Shown here: in pieces, positions 15,848-24,360 of the stretch
How positions within the stretch are numbered: position 1 is the first letter of the stretch
Layout: each line of letters begins with the position of its first letter
Assembly: GCF_027925445.1 (NCBI RefSeq)
Contig: NZ_AP027149.1
Coordinates: 4,476,501 to 4,540,500 of the forward strand
Source of the DNA: Methylocystis bryophila
GTDB taxonomy: Bacteria > Pseudomonadota > Alphaproteobacteria > Rhizobiales > Beijerinckiaceae
DNA length: 64,000 nucleotides
Direction of reading: 5' to 3'
Made by a program: the position numbers and the translations under genes
Notes under the pieces: model-generated
What the model saw: the letters and a program-made list of their open reading frames with translations, nothing else
Told to the model about the DNA's origin: nothing
The model's database searches: none

Positions 15848-16318
15848 ATGCAGCGCGTGACGATGACGATCGACGAAGAGCTGATGGAGAGCCTCGACCG
15901 CTACATGGCGGCCTCGGGCCATCGCAATCGCTCCGAGGCCGTTCGCGACCTCGTGCGCGCCGGCCTCTTGCTTCAGCCCGAGAACGACGACGGCGAGCGC
16001 GCCTGCATGGCCGCGCTCGTCTATGTCTATGACCACGAGACTCGCCAGCTCTCGAAGCGCCTGTTGAGCGATCATCACAGCCACGCCGACATGTCGATCG
16101 CGACCTTGCACGTGCATATCGACGCGGAAAGCTGCCTCGAGGTCTCGCTCCTGCGCGGCCAAAAGGCCGAGGTGGAGCATTTCGCGCAGCACGTCATCGG
16201 CGAACGCGGGGTGCGTTATGGGCAGCTCGTCGTGGTTCCCGCCAATCTCGAATCCAGTTCCGAAGGCGACGACGGCCATGGTCACGACCATCATCATCAT
16301 GGCGATGATCTGGTCTAA
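15848..16318 (+). CDS. nikR: Nickel-responsive regulator NikR with a His-rich tail
   Basis: A 156-residue ribbon-helix-helix regulator. The N-terminal DNA-binding domain reads MQRVTMTIDEELMESLDRYMAASGHRNRSEAVRDLVR. An ACT-like nickel-sensing domain follows with the ligand set H-S-H, LHVHID and ESCLEV, matching His76/His87/His89/Cys95 of the E. coli protein. When nickel-loaded it should repress nickel uptake genes; the divergent HupE-like gene is the obvious candidate target. It is longer than usual owing to a C-terminal tail GHGHDHHHHGDDLV, which could bind additional nickel. No nikABCDE genes are nearby. Confidence 0.93.
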   Translation: MQRVTMTIDEELMESLDRYMAASGHRNRSEAVRDLVRAGLLLQPENDDGERACMAALVYVYDHETRQLSKRLLSDHHSHADMSIATLHVHIDAESCLEVSLLRGQKAEVEHFAQHVIGERGVRYGQLVVVPANLESSSEGDDGHGHDHHHHGDDLV

Positions 16319-16400
16319 GCCGCACTGAATTTAGCGGAAGCGCATTTTATTGCTTGTTCCCCCTCTGGCGCGAAATCTGATCAGGCGAGCGCGCTGCAAG

Positions 16401-16435
16401 AAGGTGGAGGCTGCGCATAAGGCGCGTTCCACCTT
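16401..16435 (+). terminator. Hairpin downstream of nikR
   Basis: Perfect 8-bp arms AAGGTGGA (16401-16408) and TCCACCTT (16428-16435), followed only by TTC. It could end nikR transcription or be a decayed palindromic repeat. Confidence 0.4.
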
Positions 16436-16560
16436 TTCGGAATTGATCACATTTCCCCTATAGGCGACGAACGCATGCGCGGGCGTGTGACCTGGATTTC
16501 ATTGATGGTTCGCCGGAACAAAGGGCAAGGAGCCCGGTTGTTGCCGCAAGACATCAGAAC

Positions 16561-16565
16561 AGGAG
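16561..16565 (+). promoter_or_regulatory. Shine-Dalgarno AGGAG supporting a non-ATG start
   Basis: AGGAG lies 7 nt before the ACG at 16573. There is no in-frame ATG, GTG or TTG between the upstream stop at 16444 and the signal-peptide-like segment, so this site marks the likely initiation point. Confidence 0.5.
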
Positions 16566-16572
16566 TTCCGCA

Positions 16573-16818
16573 ACGAGACTCGTTCTAGCAGGCGCCGTCG
16601 CCGCCGCAGCTCTCGTCGCCTCTGTTGAAAGCTCGCAGGCTGCAATCGTGTGCTCGGGCGTCGATTGTTGGCACAGGAGCGAAAGATACGAATTCCCGGC
16701 CCAATCGGGGGTCGTCGTCCACCCCGACGCGTGGCGATGGGGACCGCGTGAACACTATGTCTGGCGCGAGCACGGCGGCCGTGGATATTGGCAAGGCGAC
16801 CAGTGGGTTGAGTGGTAA
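16573..16818 (+). CDS. Small secreted protein with apparent ACG start codon
   Basis: An 81-residue product if ACG is read as Met. It has a signal peptide (RLVLAGAVAAAALVASVESSQA) and a mature part AIVCSGVDCWHRSERYEFP, then VVVHPDAWRWGPREHYVW and a terminal GRGYWQGDQWVEW. The two close Cys and the many Trp/Tyr/His residues resemble small secreted proteins common in Hyphomicrobiales. An AGGAG sits 7 nt upstream of ACG, and a good terminator follows at 16849. So either initiation occurs at ACG or a former ATG has mutated, making this a recent pseudogene. Standard gene finders would miss it. The function is unknown. Confidence 0.6.
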   Translation, partial: TRLVLAGAVAAAALVASVESSQAAIVCSGVDCWHRSERYEFPAQSGVVVHPDAWRWGPREHYVWREHGGRGYWQGDQWVEW

Positions 16819-16848
16819 GTCGCGCCCGATTTGAGACCCGCCGGGAGA

Positions 16849-16875
16849 AAGGTCCTGCTCGCAGGGCCTTTTTCG
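16849..16875 (+). terminator. Rho-independent terminator after the small secreted protein
   Basis: Arms AAGGTCCTG (16849-16857) and CAGGGCCTT (16862-16870) pair with one G-T wobble around a 4-nt loop, followed by a run of five T. It lies 30 bp after the stop of the ACG-start ORF on the same strand, which supports that ORF being expressed. Confidence 0.75.
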
Positions 16876-16904
16876 TTTTGGAACGCCGCAGATTCGAGCG
16901 AGCT

Positions 16905-18326
16905 TTACTCGCCAACCGTCGCGATGCGGATCATATTGGTCGCGCCCGGCGAGCCGAAGGGCATGCCGGCGACGATCGCGACACGGTCTCCTTCCTCGCC
17001 GAAGCCTTGGCTCTGCGCCGAGCTGCAGGCGCGATGCACCATATCCTCGACGCTCGAAGGATCCGGCGTCTGCAACGCATGCACGCCCCAGACGAGCGCG
17101 AGGCGTCGGGCCGTGTCTCGCTTCGGCGTGAGCGCGAGAATCGGCGAAGCGGGCCTTTCGCGCGCGATGCGCAGAGCGGTCGCGCCGGAGTCGGTCCAGG
17201 CGCAGATCGCCTTCACGCCGATCGTCTGCGCGACGTCGCGCGCGGCGGCCGCGATCGCATCGGCGACCGTGGGGTTGGGCGGCTCGGCGCGCTGGGCGTT
17301 GACGATCGCGCGATAGACCGTATCGGTTTCGACCTCCTCCGCGATGCGGCTCATCGTCGCCACGGCCTCTCGCGGATATTGGCCCGCAGCGCTCTCGGCC
17401 GAGAGCATGACGGCGTCGGCGCCCTCATAGACGGCGGTCGCGACGTCGGACACCTCCGCCCGGGTGGGGAGCGGCGAGAGAATCATCGACTCGAGCATTT
17501 GCGTGGCGACGACCACGGGCTTGCCGACGCGACGGGCCGCGCGATTGATGCGCTTCTGCAGCCCCGGCACCCTCTCCAGCGGCATTTCGACGCCCAGATC
17601 GCCGCGTGCGACCATCAGCGCGTCGGAGACCTCGATCACCTCGTCGAGTCGCGCAATGGCCTGCGGCTTTTCGATCTTGGCCATCACCAGCGCGCGGCCC
17701 TGCACGATCTGCTTCACTTCGACCACGTCCTCGGGACGCTGGACGAAGGAAATCGCAATCCAATCGGCGCCCTCCGCCAGCGCCGCGACGAGATCGGCGT
17801 GATCCTTGCTCGTCATCGAGGTGATCGGAATGTCGGTGTCGGGCAGGCTCACGCCTTTGCGATTGGAGATGCGGCCGGCAACCTCGACGACGGCTCGGAC
17901 TTGGTCCTGCATGGCCTCGACGACCTTGAGCCGCACCCTGCCGTCGTCGATGAGCACCGTGTGGCCGACGTTCAGCGCGGCCACGATCTCGGGATGCGGC
18001 AAGCAGACGCGATTGGCGTCTCCCGGAGTCGGATCGAGATCGAAGAGCAAGGCGTCGCCCTTGCGCAGATGCGCCGAGCCTTCGGCAAAAGCGCCGATGC
18101 GGAGCTTCGGCCCCTGCAGATCGACCAGCACGCCGATCGAGCGCGACAGCTCGACTTCGATCTCGCGGATCATTCGCACGTAATTGGCGAGCGAGGCGTG
18201 ATCCGTGTGGCTCATGTTGATGCGGAAGAGGTCGGCGCCGGCGGCGGCGAGCGAGGCGACGACCGCACGGTCGACGCTTGCCGGCCCCAAAGTGGCGATG
18301 ATCTTCACGCGCCGCAGCCTTCTCAT
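16905..18326 (-). CDS. pyk: Pyruvate kinase
   Basis: A 473-residue cytosolic enzyme converting phosphoenolpyruvate and ADP to pyruvate and ATP. It is full length, with KIIATLGPAS at the N-terminus, FRINMSHTDHA, the B domain (about residues 70-165), MAKIEKPQAIARLDEVI containing the catalytic Lys, MVARGDLGVEMP, VVVATQMLESM, PTRAEVSDVATAVYEGADAVMLSAESA and a complete C-terminal regulatory domain. A DUF1036 gene lies upstream on the same strand, 42 bp away, a pairing often seen in Hyphomicrobiales. A second, atypical pyruvate-kinase-like protein is encoded at 53233-54705. Confidence 0.97.
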   Translation of the reverse strand: MRRLRRVKIIATLGPASVDRAVVASLAAAGADLFRINMSHTDHASLANYVRMIREIEVELSRSIGVLVDLQGPKLRIGAFAEGSAHLRKGDALLFDLDPTPGDANRVCLPHPEIVAALNVGHTVLIDDGRVRLKVVEAMQDQVRAVVEVAGRISNRKGVSLPDTDIPITSMTSKDHADLVAALAEGADWIAISFVQRPEDVVEVKQIVQGRALVMAKIEKPQAIARLDEVIEVSDALMVARGDLGVEMPLERVPGLQKRINRAARRVGKPVVVATQMLESMILSPLPTRAEVSDVATAVYEGADAVMLSAESAAGQYPREAVATMSRIAEEVETDTVYRAIVNAQRAEPPNPTVADAIAAAARDVAQTIGVKAICAWTDSGATALRIARERPASPILALTPKRDTARRLALVWGVHALQTPDPSSVEDMVHRACSSAQSQGFGEEGDRVAIVAGMPFGSPGATNMIRIATVGE

Positions 18327-18368
18327 GGAATGATTTATCCCTTTCGTGAGGAAGTCAGGGAAGAGGAG

Positions 18369-18812
18369 CTAGCGCTCGACGGCGGGCGCGTGGGGAACCG
18401 CTTGCGCGGGATCCGTCAGCTCCACCGTCCAGCTGCGTGCATCGTGACCCGTGTCGACCTCGAAAAAACCCGTGCGATCGAAACCGCGCGCGAAGCAATC
18501 CTCGCGGCCTTCGATCTTGAACTCGCGATCGCGCGTGCACATGAAGGACTTGCCTTTCCATTCGCCGCCGCGCTCGTCCATCGCGTAAACGTAGTAATAC
18601 TGCGCGGCGAGCGGTCCACGCAGCAGGTTTTCACAGGCCGTCGGCCGCAGATTCCACCAGCCCTCGATGAACCAGTTGCGCCCGTCCGTATAGGCAAGCG
18701 CGACGCTCACACGCCCGGACGTCTTGTTGCACAGTCGGAAATCGGCGCGCGCGGCGTCAAAAGCGCAAGCGCAAGACAAGACGGTGACAGCGGCGAGAGC
18801 AGGACGGAGCAT
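18369..18812 (-). CDS. DUF1036 exported protein
   Basis: A 147-residue protein with a signal peptide (MLRPALAAVTVLSCACAFDAARA) followed by the DUF1036 domain: FRLCNKTSGRVSVALAYTDGRNWFIEGWWNLRPTAC, YYYVYAMDERG and FMCTRDREFKIEG. Four Cys in the mature part could form two disulfides. The family's function is unknown. It precedes pyk on the same strand and is probably co-transcribed. The ATG is chosen because it opens the signal peptide; the longer in-frame extension is basic and unlike the family. Confidence 0.85.
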   Translation of the reverse strand: MLRPALAAVTVLSCACAFDAARADFRLCNKTSGRVSVALAYTDGRNWFIEGWWNLRPTACENLLRGPLAAQYYYVYAMDERGGEWKGKSFMCTRDREFKIEGREDCFARGFDRTGFFEVDTGHDARSWTVELTDPAQAVPHAPAVER

Positions 18813-19237
18813 GGCCTCTTCGTTGCGGCGAGACCGGCGCGCTCTTTTGGGAAGCGAAGCCGATGATTCTAGCCAAACCACGTGCGCCAAGCTTTGTCCA
18901 CCCCGGCAAGCAGAAGGCCGGCGTCGCATGCAGCATGCAAGGAAGGCCTGCGCGGGGCTTGCGCCGTTCGGAGCGAATCTTCGCCAGCGAGGCGCGGGAC
19001 TCGCGCGGCCTCGCAGAGGCTACGACATGGCGAGGGAAGAACCACGAGTCGCTTGCCGGCTCGGCCGACCCGACAAGCGCGCTCAAATCCGAGCATTTCG
19101 AAGGCGCGAGAGCGGATTGCACAGAAATTGACTGGCCCGGGCGAGCAAAATTCGCTTCGGCTTTTTGATTCAGCGTGATTTCGAGCGCTCGCCGGCGCGA
19201 CGGCGTGAAGTTGCGCCGGCGCAGCCGATCGAAGTCC
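18813..19237. other. Intergenic region with no supported gene
   Basis: ORFs in this stretch have no domain or signal features. Its right part adjoins the transposase remnant. It does not encode the second transposase ORF that an intact IS5/IS427 element would have there. Confidence 0.4.
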
Positions 19238-19594
19238 TCAAGCCGCCTTTTCGATCGTTGACCCAGCGTCCTGGGCGATGAGCCGGCGCAGCGGCGCATG
19301 GCGGATAACGCCCTCCTCATAAAAGAACTCGCAGGTTTCGTCGGCCGCCAGCGCGTTCAGCACGACGGGCCAGAGCTGCTTTTGCGTCCAGCGGCGGAAA
19401 CGGGTGTAGTTGGTGGACCATTTGCCGAATTGCGGCGGGAGGCTGCGCCAAGGGGAGCCGGTGCGCACGATCCAGAAGACGGCTTCGATAAAGAGTCGAT
19501 TGTCGCGGCCATGACGGCCGGGGTCGCCGTCTTTGCCGGGCACGCGGGACGCAACCAGCGCCCAGCGATCGTCGGTGAGATAAGATTCCGTCAT
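19238..19594 (-). pseudogene. IS5-family (IS427-like) transposase, first ORF only
   Basis: A 118-residue product matching the N-terminal half of IS5/IS427-type transposases (DUF4096): LTDDRWALVASRVPG, GRHGRDNRLFIEAVFWIVRTGSPWRSLPPQFGKWSTNYTRFRRW. The ribosome binding site AAGGAGG is well placed. These elements normally need a second ORF, reached by frameshifting, that supplies the DDE catalytic core. Nothing like it follows, and the end of this ORF (RRLIAQDAGSTIEKAA) departs from the family. It is therefore a truncated, inactive remnant; clear terminal inverted repeats were not seen. Confidence 0.75.
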
Positions 19595-19918
19595 GGCGAC
19601 CTCCTTCCCGTGCGCGCGCCGTCACCCGTGCGCCCAGGGCGCGCGAGCCCTGCGACCGACGCGGCTTTAATGTGGTTTCAGCCGGGGGCGCCGAGCAGGA
19701 TCGCCATGCGCGCCCAGCCGTCTCCGACCGACGCTCATACTACCTGTGGTTGTAATAATTGCAATTGCAATTTGCTTAGCTTGACGCGGGAGTTCGTCGC
19801 GCGCCAGCGGGCCTTCGCAGCCCCGCGAAGCCCGGGCTCGTGGATTTCGCTATCCTCGCCGCCCTCCCCGGCTTGCCTGCCATGCGCGCCTATGGCACAA
19901 GCCGCAAGCCTAAATGCT
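19595..19918. other. Gap with a perfect AT-rich palindrome
   Basis: No gene is evident. At 19758-19771 lies ATTGCAATTGCAAT, a perfect 14-bp palindrome in an AT-rich patch. It sits between the transposase remnant and tRNA-Thr and could be an operator or an element end. Confidence 0.4.
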
Positions 19919-19993
<75 letters not shown>

Positions 19994-20203
19994 GGCATCT
20001 CCATGAAAAACAGATAGTTTCTGCGAGCGCGCGCAAAAGCGTCCGCGCAGCTCGATGCAGAACGGCGCAAGAACATGCGCCTCGGACTCGTGGAAAACCC
20101 GTGGAACGGGATGGAGAGATTCGCCAAACGTTCCGGTCAAGCCCCGAGTTCTCCCCCTCGCCGGCCAGCGCGCATCCCGGCCGAGGCCACAACCCGAGCG
20201 CAG

Positions 20204-20238
20204 AAAAAAGCCCCGGCCGCCTCTCCGGCGCCGGGGCT
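20204..20238 (-). terminator. Rho-independent terminator of the glycosidase genes
   Basis: On the minus strand a perfect 9-bp stem (AGCCCCGGC at 20209-20217 with GCCGGGGCT at 20230-20238) is followed by a run of six T (20204-20209). It lies 55 bp after the stop of the secreted glycoside hydrolase. Confidence 0.88.
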
Positions 20239-20292
20239 CACGCTTCCCGCTCTCGCGCGCGCGGGGCGGAACAGGGATATGAATCGCGCCGG

Positions 20293-21783
20293 CTACTTGA
20301 ATTGCACCACGGTCATGCTCCAGGGCGTCAAGGTCAGCGCGAGCGGGAGGGATTTCGCCCCAAGCGAGCTGGTTGTGACGCCCCTCCAGATGTTTCTCGT
20401 CGACCAATCATAGGTCCCGCGGTCGTAACTGCTGACGGTGACGCCCGACGATTGAGAGACCCCCGTCACCCCGATCGTCACTTGCAAAGAGCTCGACTGA
20501 TTGAGGTTGAAGAGCATGACGGCGGTCCCCCCCTGGTTGGTCATGGCGTAGGCGCGCAGATTGGCCACGCCCGCGCCGCCAAGGGTCGAGCCGAGCATGT
20601 GCTCGCCGTTCCGGGCCACGAGGCTGGCGAGCTTGAAGGCCTGCGCCGTCGGCAACAAAGTGTTGAGGGGGATTGTCGGCGCATTGGCGCAGCCATAGGT
20701 CGGCAAGCCGTCGGAAATGATCTGATATCCCCCGAAATTCTGCCAGCCATAGAGCGAGGACGCGTAATTGCCCCCGCCAGAAGGATCGCGGCAGTCGCCG
20801 TGGGCGATCCACCAATTCGCCGTGGGAATGCCGGCCTGCATGAGCTCGCCCAGGACCTCGCCTGCGAAGAGCGCCTGCGTGATCGACATCGACTGCTTGC
20901 CGGGGTTCTGGTTCACCGAGCCGAGCTCCCCGATGATGATCGGCGTGTTCGGCTTGCCGGCGGCCGCAAGCTCCTGTCTGATCGTCGCGATGTTTTGCGC
21001 CAGCTGGGCCGGCGTCGAGGAGATCAGATAGGAATCGTTCTCATAGCCCGCCCCTTGCGCATACCAGTGGTACTCGACGAAATCGTAAGACGCCTTGGAC
21101 AGCACGATCTGATCCCAGTTCGCGACGCCCCAACGGTCGCCGGCGTCGACGACGACGCCAACCTGCGCGTTGGGGTCGACCGCCTTGATCGCAGGATAAA
21201 AGCCCGTCGACACAGCATTGGCGTAGGTCGTCGGGTCGTTGGGAAGGGCGTGCAGATCCTTTTCCCAAGTTCCGTAAACTTCGTTGCCGATCGTCCAATG
21301 GCTGACCGCATAGCCCTTGGATTTGGCGTAGGAGACCCACGCCGCCGCCTCCTTGGGATCGCCGCCGCCGGTGCAGGCGGCGTTCGTGCCATAATTGAGC
21401 GTGATCGCGAGCGTGAGGCCGGCCGGTTTGACGATATCGTTGACGAAATTGTCGAAGGTTGCGTTGGGACTGACGTAAGCGCCGAAGCAATCGCTGTTGG
21501 TCGCCAGGTGATAGAGATCGCTATTGGAGCCGCCGGGCCAGCGCGTCGTTGTGAAGCCCACTCCAGCCATGGTGGAGGCCAGACCCGGCCGCGTGGGATC
21601 GAACCAATTTCCCATGTTGGCGCCGAGAATCTGATTCGTGAGCGTCGCCCCCACTTGCGCGGGATTGATGGTGACCGACGCTTGCTGCGGCCCCTGCGCC
21701 GCTAAAGGCGTCGCAAGCAGGGTCGCCGAGAGGGCGGTGGGAACCGCGAGGCGCGCGTGACGGGCCAACAAAAAAAATTGCAT
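20293..21783 (-). CDS. Secreted clan GH-A-type glycoside hydrolase
   Basis: A 496-residue exported protein. The signal peptide (about residues 1-30) is followed by a TIM-barrel domain with TTTRWPGGSNSDLYHL, VSHWTIGNEVYGTWEKD (likely acid/base Glu in GNE), YDFVEYHWYAQG and IIIGELGSVNQNPG (likely nucleophile Glu in GEL). A C-terminal beta-rich domain (about 400-496) follows. The layout resembles alpha-L-arabinofuranosidase and related families (GH51/GH39-like), but the exact family and substrate are not determined. A strong ribosome binding site GGAGGAAAT precedes the chosen ATG. It follows another secreted glycosidase-like gene by 138 bp and is closed by a strong terminator. It probably acts on extracellular polysaccharide. 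Confidence 0.72.
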   Translation of the reverse strand: MQFFLLARHARLAVPTALSATLLATPLAAQGPQQASVTINPAQVGATLTNQILGANMGNWFDPTRPGLASTMAGVGFTTTRWPGGSNSDLYHLATNSDCFGAYVSPNATFDNFVNDIVKPAGLTLAITLNYGTNAACTGGGDPKEAAAWVSYAKSKGYAVSHWTIGNEVYGTWEKDLHALPNDPTTYANAVSTGFYPAIKAVDPNAQVGVVVDAGDRWGVANWDQIVLSKASYDFVEYHWYAQGAGYENDSYLISSTPAQLAQNIATIRQELAAAGKPNTPIIIGELGSVNQNPGKQSMSITQALFAGEVLGELMQAGIPTANWWIAHGDCRDPSGGGNYASSLYGWQNFGGYQIISDGLPTYGCANAPTIPLNTLLPTAQAFKLASLVARNGEHMLGSTLGGAGVANLRAYAMTNQGGTAVMLFNLNQSSSLQVTIGVTGVSQSSGVTVSSYDRGTYDWSTRNIWRGVTTSSLGAKSLPLALTLTPWSMTVVQFK

Positions 21784-21921
21784 GCTGATTTCCTCCTCCG
21801 CAGGCGAGCGCCCTCCGCCCATTGCCCGTCGCCTGCGACGGGTTGAAGGCGCCCTATAGATCTCCTGCATTATAAACGGGGACGGGCGGAGCCTCGCGGT
21901 ATGGAGATCGCGCGAGACCTC

Positions 21922-23466
21922 TCATTGGATTTTGTAAATCTTGACTTGATAGTTGTCACCGTTCGCGCCGAACGTGTCAGTAAATTGCGCTGAGGAATTC
22001 ACCGGGTGAGTCGAGTTGAGGCTCGTGTGGGTGCTGTCATAGCGAGAGTTGCTATCGTAAACCACCTTCGCCGTCTTGCCCGCAAGACCCGTCAGCGTGA
22101 AGGTGAACGCCGCCGTGCCGTTACGATCCGGCTGCGCGATGAGATAGGTTGCGCCGCCATAGCTCTTGACCAACGCCGACGCCGGAACCGTCGATGTTCC
22201 CGTCGAGACAGTCAGGATCCCATTTGTGCACGACGTGGTGTAATTGGCGTAGGCCATGCCCGTGTTCATCGTGCATCTGCCGACCGTCGCGGCGTTGAGA
22301 ACCGGCGCGAAGGATTTGAGATTTGAGTTCATGTAGGTGACATTCGCCTGCCCCGCGAGCGCGCCGGCGCTCCCGCCTTCTCCCATGCAGTAGGCAAAGC
22401 TGGCCGTCGTGTCCTCGCAGAAATATTCGATGCCGGTCGCGCCATTGATGATGCTCATCCAGACCTCGGCGTTGACGAGATTGGCGGGAGCACGCTGATA
22501 GATCGTCCACGATCCGTTCGTGCAGCTGTTGGTCGATGCGTTGCAGGTAAAGCCGTTGCCGCTTCCACCAAAGCCGAGCGCGTCCGACCCAGACTCAACG
22601 AAGGCCCAGAAGGGCGCGCCAGCAACACGCTGCGAGATCATTTGAGCGACAGACCAGCCCTGGATCCAAAGCGAGTCGACGGGCGTTCCGGAGCCTTTGG
22701 CGTTAGAGGTGGTCCAGGGGTTGATGAGAGGATATGAGTCCATCGATCCGATGGGCACTGCTTTCATAAAATCCTGATTGAGTGTCCCAGAGCACCAGCC
22801 TGAATTAAAAACATAGTCCGTGCTGTTCATGAAAAATGGACGCGTGGAATCATAGGTCTGATATTTCGCGACTTCGTTCGGGATGCCGCTCATCGGCCAT
22901 TGCGTGCAGGAGCCGGTCTGAGGCTCGTCGCCCATGACATAGCCGATGATCGTTGACTTGAGCCCTGTGTTTGCGATGAGCGCTTGATAGGACGCGACCG
23001 AGTTCACATCCGTGTTGTTGGGGCTGAGGTTGCCGATGCAACCGCCGGAGCAACCCGGTAGGTTCGTCGCCGAGTTGACCTGCGGAATGAGGTAGATTCC
23101 CGCGGCGGCGATTTGGGCGAAGAAGCCGGTGTTGTCCACGCCGAAGCTCGACGGCCACCACAGTCCGCCCGTATAGCCATTCAGGTCCAAAAGCGTATTC
23201 ATCCCCGTGCCCTTCATGGCCGCCAGGAATGAAGAGTAACCGGGGATCGTCGTGCGCAGGTCCTGCAGCCACAGAACAGTCGGGAAATAACTGGGGTCCT
23301 GCGGATAATTCGACCAGCCGCCATTACCGGAATGTAGTCTTTCGCTCTCCTCAGCTGCTGAGGAAGGGAGGGACGTCAGCGTCACCCCAAAGATCGCGAG
23401 CATGGAGGCAAGCGCCGCTTTTTTCATGCGGATCGAGCCCGTTCGGGGGAGGGAAAAATGAGTCAT
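21922..23466 (-). CDS. Secreted glycosidase-like protein of unknown specificity
   Basis: A 514-residue exported protein. A signal peptide (about residues 14-38) precedes a TIM-barrel-like region with PTVLWLQDLRTTIPGYSSFLAAMKGTGMNTLLDL, IAAAGIYLIPQVN and IIGYVMGDEPQTG. The GDEP strand end is typical of an acid/base Glu in barrel glycosidases. WGxG-type segments and EVWMSIINGATGIEYFCED follow, then a C-terminal beta-sandwich (about 420-514). Many Cys (CSGGC, CTQW, CSGT, CEDT) suggest disulfides outside the cytoplasm. The start at 23466 has an AGGAG 8 nt upstream; the internal ATG at 23427 lacks one. It is likely co-expressed with the downstream hydrolase and possibly with the NusG-like gene upstream. 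Confidence 0.6.
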   Translation of the reverse strand: MTHFSLPRTGSIRMKKAALASMLAIFGVTLTSLPSSAAEESERLHSGNGGWSNYPQDPSYFPTVLWLQDLRTTIPGYSSFLAAMKGTGMNTLLDLNGYTGGLWWPSSFGVDNTGFFAQIAAAGIYLIPQVNSATNLPGCSGGCIGNLSPNNTDVNSVASYQALIANTGLKSTIIGYVMGDEPQTGSCTQWPMSGIPNEVAKYQTYDSTRPFFMNSTDYVFNSGWCSGTLNQDFMKAVPIGSMDSYPLINPWTTSNAKGSGTPVDSLWIQGWSVAQMISQRVAGAPFWAFVESGSDALGFGGSGNGFTCNASTNSCTNGSWTIYQRAPANLVNAEVWMSIINGATGIEYFCEDTTASFAYCMGEGGSAGALAGQANVTYMNSNLKSFAPVLNAATVGRCTMNTGMAYANYTTSCTNGILTVSTGTSTVPASALVKSYGGATYLIAQPDRNGTAAFTFTLTGLAGKTAKVVYDSNSRYDSTHTSLNSTHPVNSSAQFTDTFGANGDNYQVKIYKIQ

Positions 23467-23629
23467 GCGCCTTGCTCCTCTGTTTAGAGCTATGCTCTGG
23501 TTGCGTTCTTTCCACGGGGAGTCTGATGGGCGATTGCGAGGCCGGCACTGGGCCGAACAACCGGCTTTTCTTGATTTTTCGCGACGTTGCGAATCGCGAA
23601 GGCGCGCGCCGCCCGAAGCGCGCCGCGAT

Positions 23630-23654
23630 GCGCTCTACGCATCGGCGAGAGCGC
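23630..23654 (-). promoter_or_regulatory. Hairpin in the leader before the secreted glycosidases
   Basis: Perfect 7-bp arms GCGCTCT (23630-23636) and AGAGCGC (23648-23654) lie in the 235-bp gap between the NusG-like gene and the first glycosidase. There is no T-tract, so it is a pause or processing hairpin rather than an obvious terminator. No ops-like sequence was recognised. Confidence 0.3.
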
Positions 23655-23701
23655 TTCCTATTTTGGTATGGCTTCGCACTTCGCCGCGAGCCATCAAGGT
23701 C

Positions 23702-24328
23702 TCAAGCGGCTTTGTGAGACGTCGTCTGCGTCGGGGGCCGTCGGCACAACTCCAGCAGATCGACGTGGCCGACTTCGCAAATGATCGTCGCCGGGGTCGG
23801 CCCCCCTTCAGGATCGAGCAAAGTTAGGCGCAGAACGCGCTCGCGGTCAACTCTCGCGACGATTCCTTCGCGTCCGCTTGCGGGTCCGACCAAGATGCGA
23901 ACCTTACAACCTTCGGAGATTTTCGGGCAATCTGCATCGCGCTCGGCGGGCTGTGAATTTCGATAAAATTCGACAAGACCTCGCGGCATCGCCGCCGCTT
24001 TCCGGCTCCCGGCCTCTCGCACAACGAGCAGCACGTCAGCGAGGTTCAAAACCTCTGAGAGCAGCCATCCTTCCTCCATGAGCCGGCGTTCGGCCTGGAG
24101 GAACACATAGCTCCCAAAGCGTGAGACACGGCGCGTCTGCGCCCTCGGCGCTTTTCCGCGCTCCCGAACTATTTGCTTGATGCTCCTCACCGGCCGCCAG
24201 GCCGTAAGTCCTGAGGCAAGCAGCGTTCGGCAGACATGCCCCTCGCGGCCGTTGCGAACTTCGACCACATACCAGGACAGCAGATCATCATCGAGGCCAA
24301 TGGCCGCCTGTCGACCGAGCTTCTTCAT
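23702..24328 (-). CDS. NusG/RfaH-like transcription elongation factor
   Basis: A 208-residue protein with an N-terminal NGN domain (about residues 15-125: SWYVVEVRNGREGHVCRTLLASGLTAWRPVRSIKQ, RFGSYVFLQA, ADVLLVVREAG) and a C-terminal KOW motif (about 155-185: EGCKVRILVGPASGREGIVARVDRERVLRLTLL). The sequence is too divergent to be the housekeeping NusG, so it is a specialised paralogue of the RfaH/LoaP kind. Such proteins bind RNA polymerase and let it read through long operons, often for extracellular polysaccharides. The downstream same-strand genes encode two secreted glycosidase-like proteins. The start is the ATG of MKKLGRQA, 33 bp after a small upstream ORF. Confidence 0.8.
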   Translation of the reverse strand: MKKLGRQAAIGLDDDLLSWYVVEVRNGREGHVCRTLLASGLTAWRPVRSIKQIVRERGKAPRAQTRRVSRFGSYVFLQAERRLMEEGWLLSEVLNLADVLLVVREAGSRKAAAMPRGLVEFYRNSQPAERDADCPKISEGCKVRILVGPASGREGIVARVDRERVLRLTLLDPEGGPTPATIICEVGHVDLLELCRRPPTQTTSHKAA

Positions 24329-24360
24329 CTTACCCTCGTTCTTCTCGATGCAATGGCTGC

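Noticed and set aside
16812..18866. A 684-codon open frame on the plus strand
   Set aside because: It is the antisense reading of pyruvate kinase and the DUF1036 gene, rich in Arg/Asp/His as expected of a high-GC shadow frame.
19238..19594. An intact insertion sequence
   Set aside because: Only the first transposase ORF is present; the DDE catalytic half and clear terminal inverted repeats were not found.
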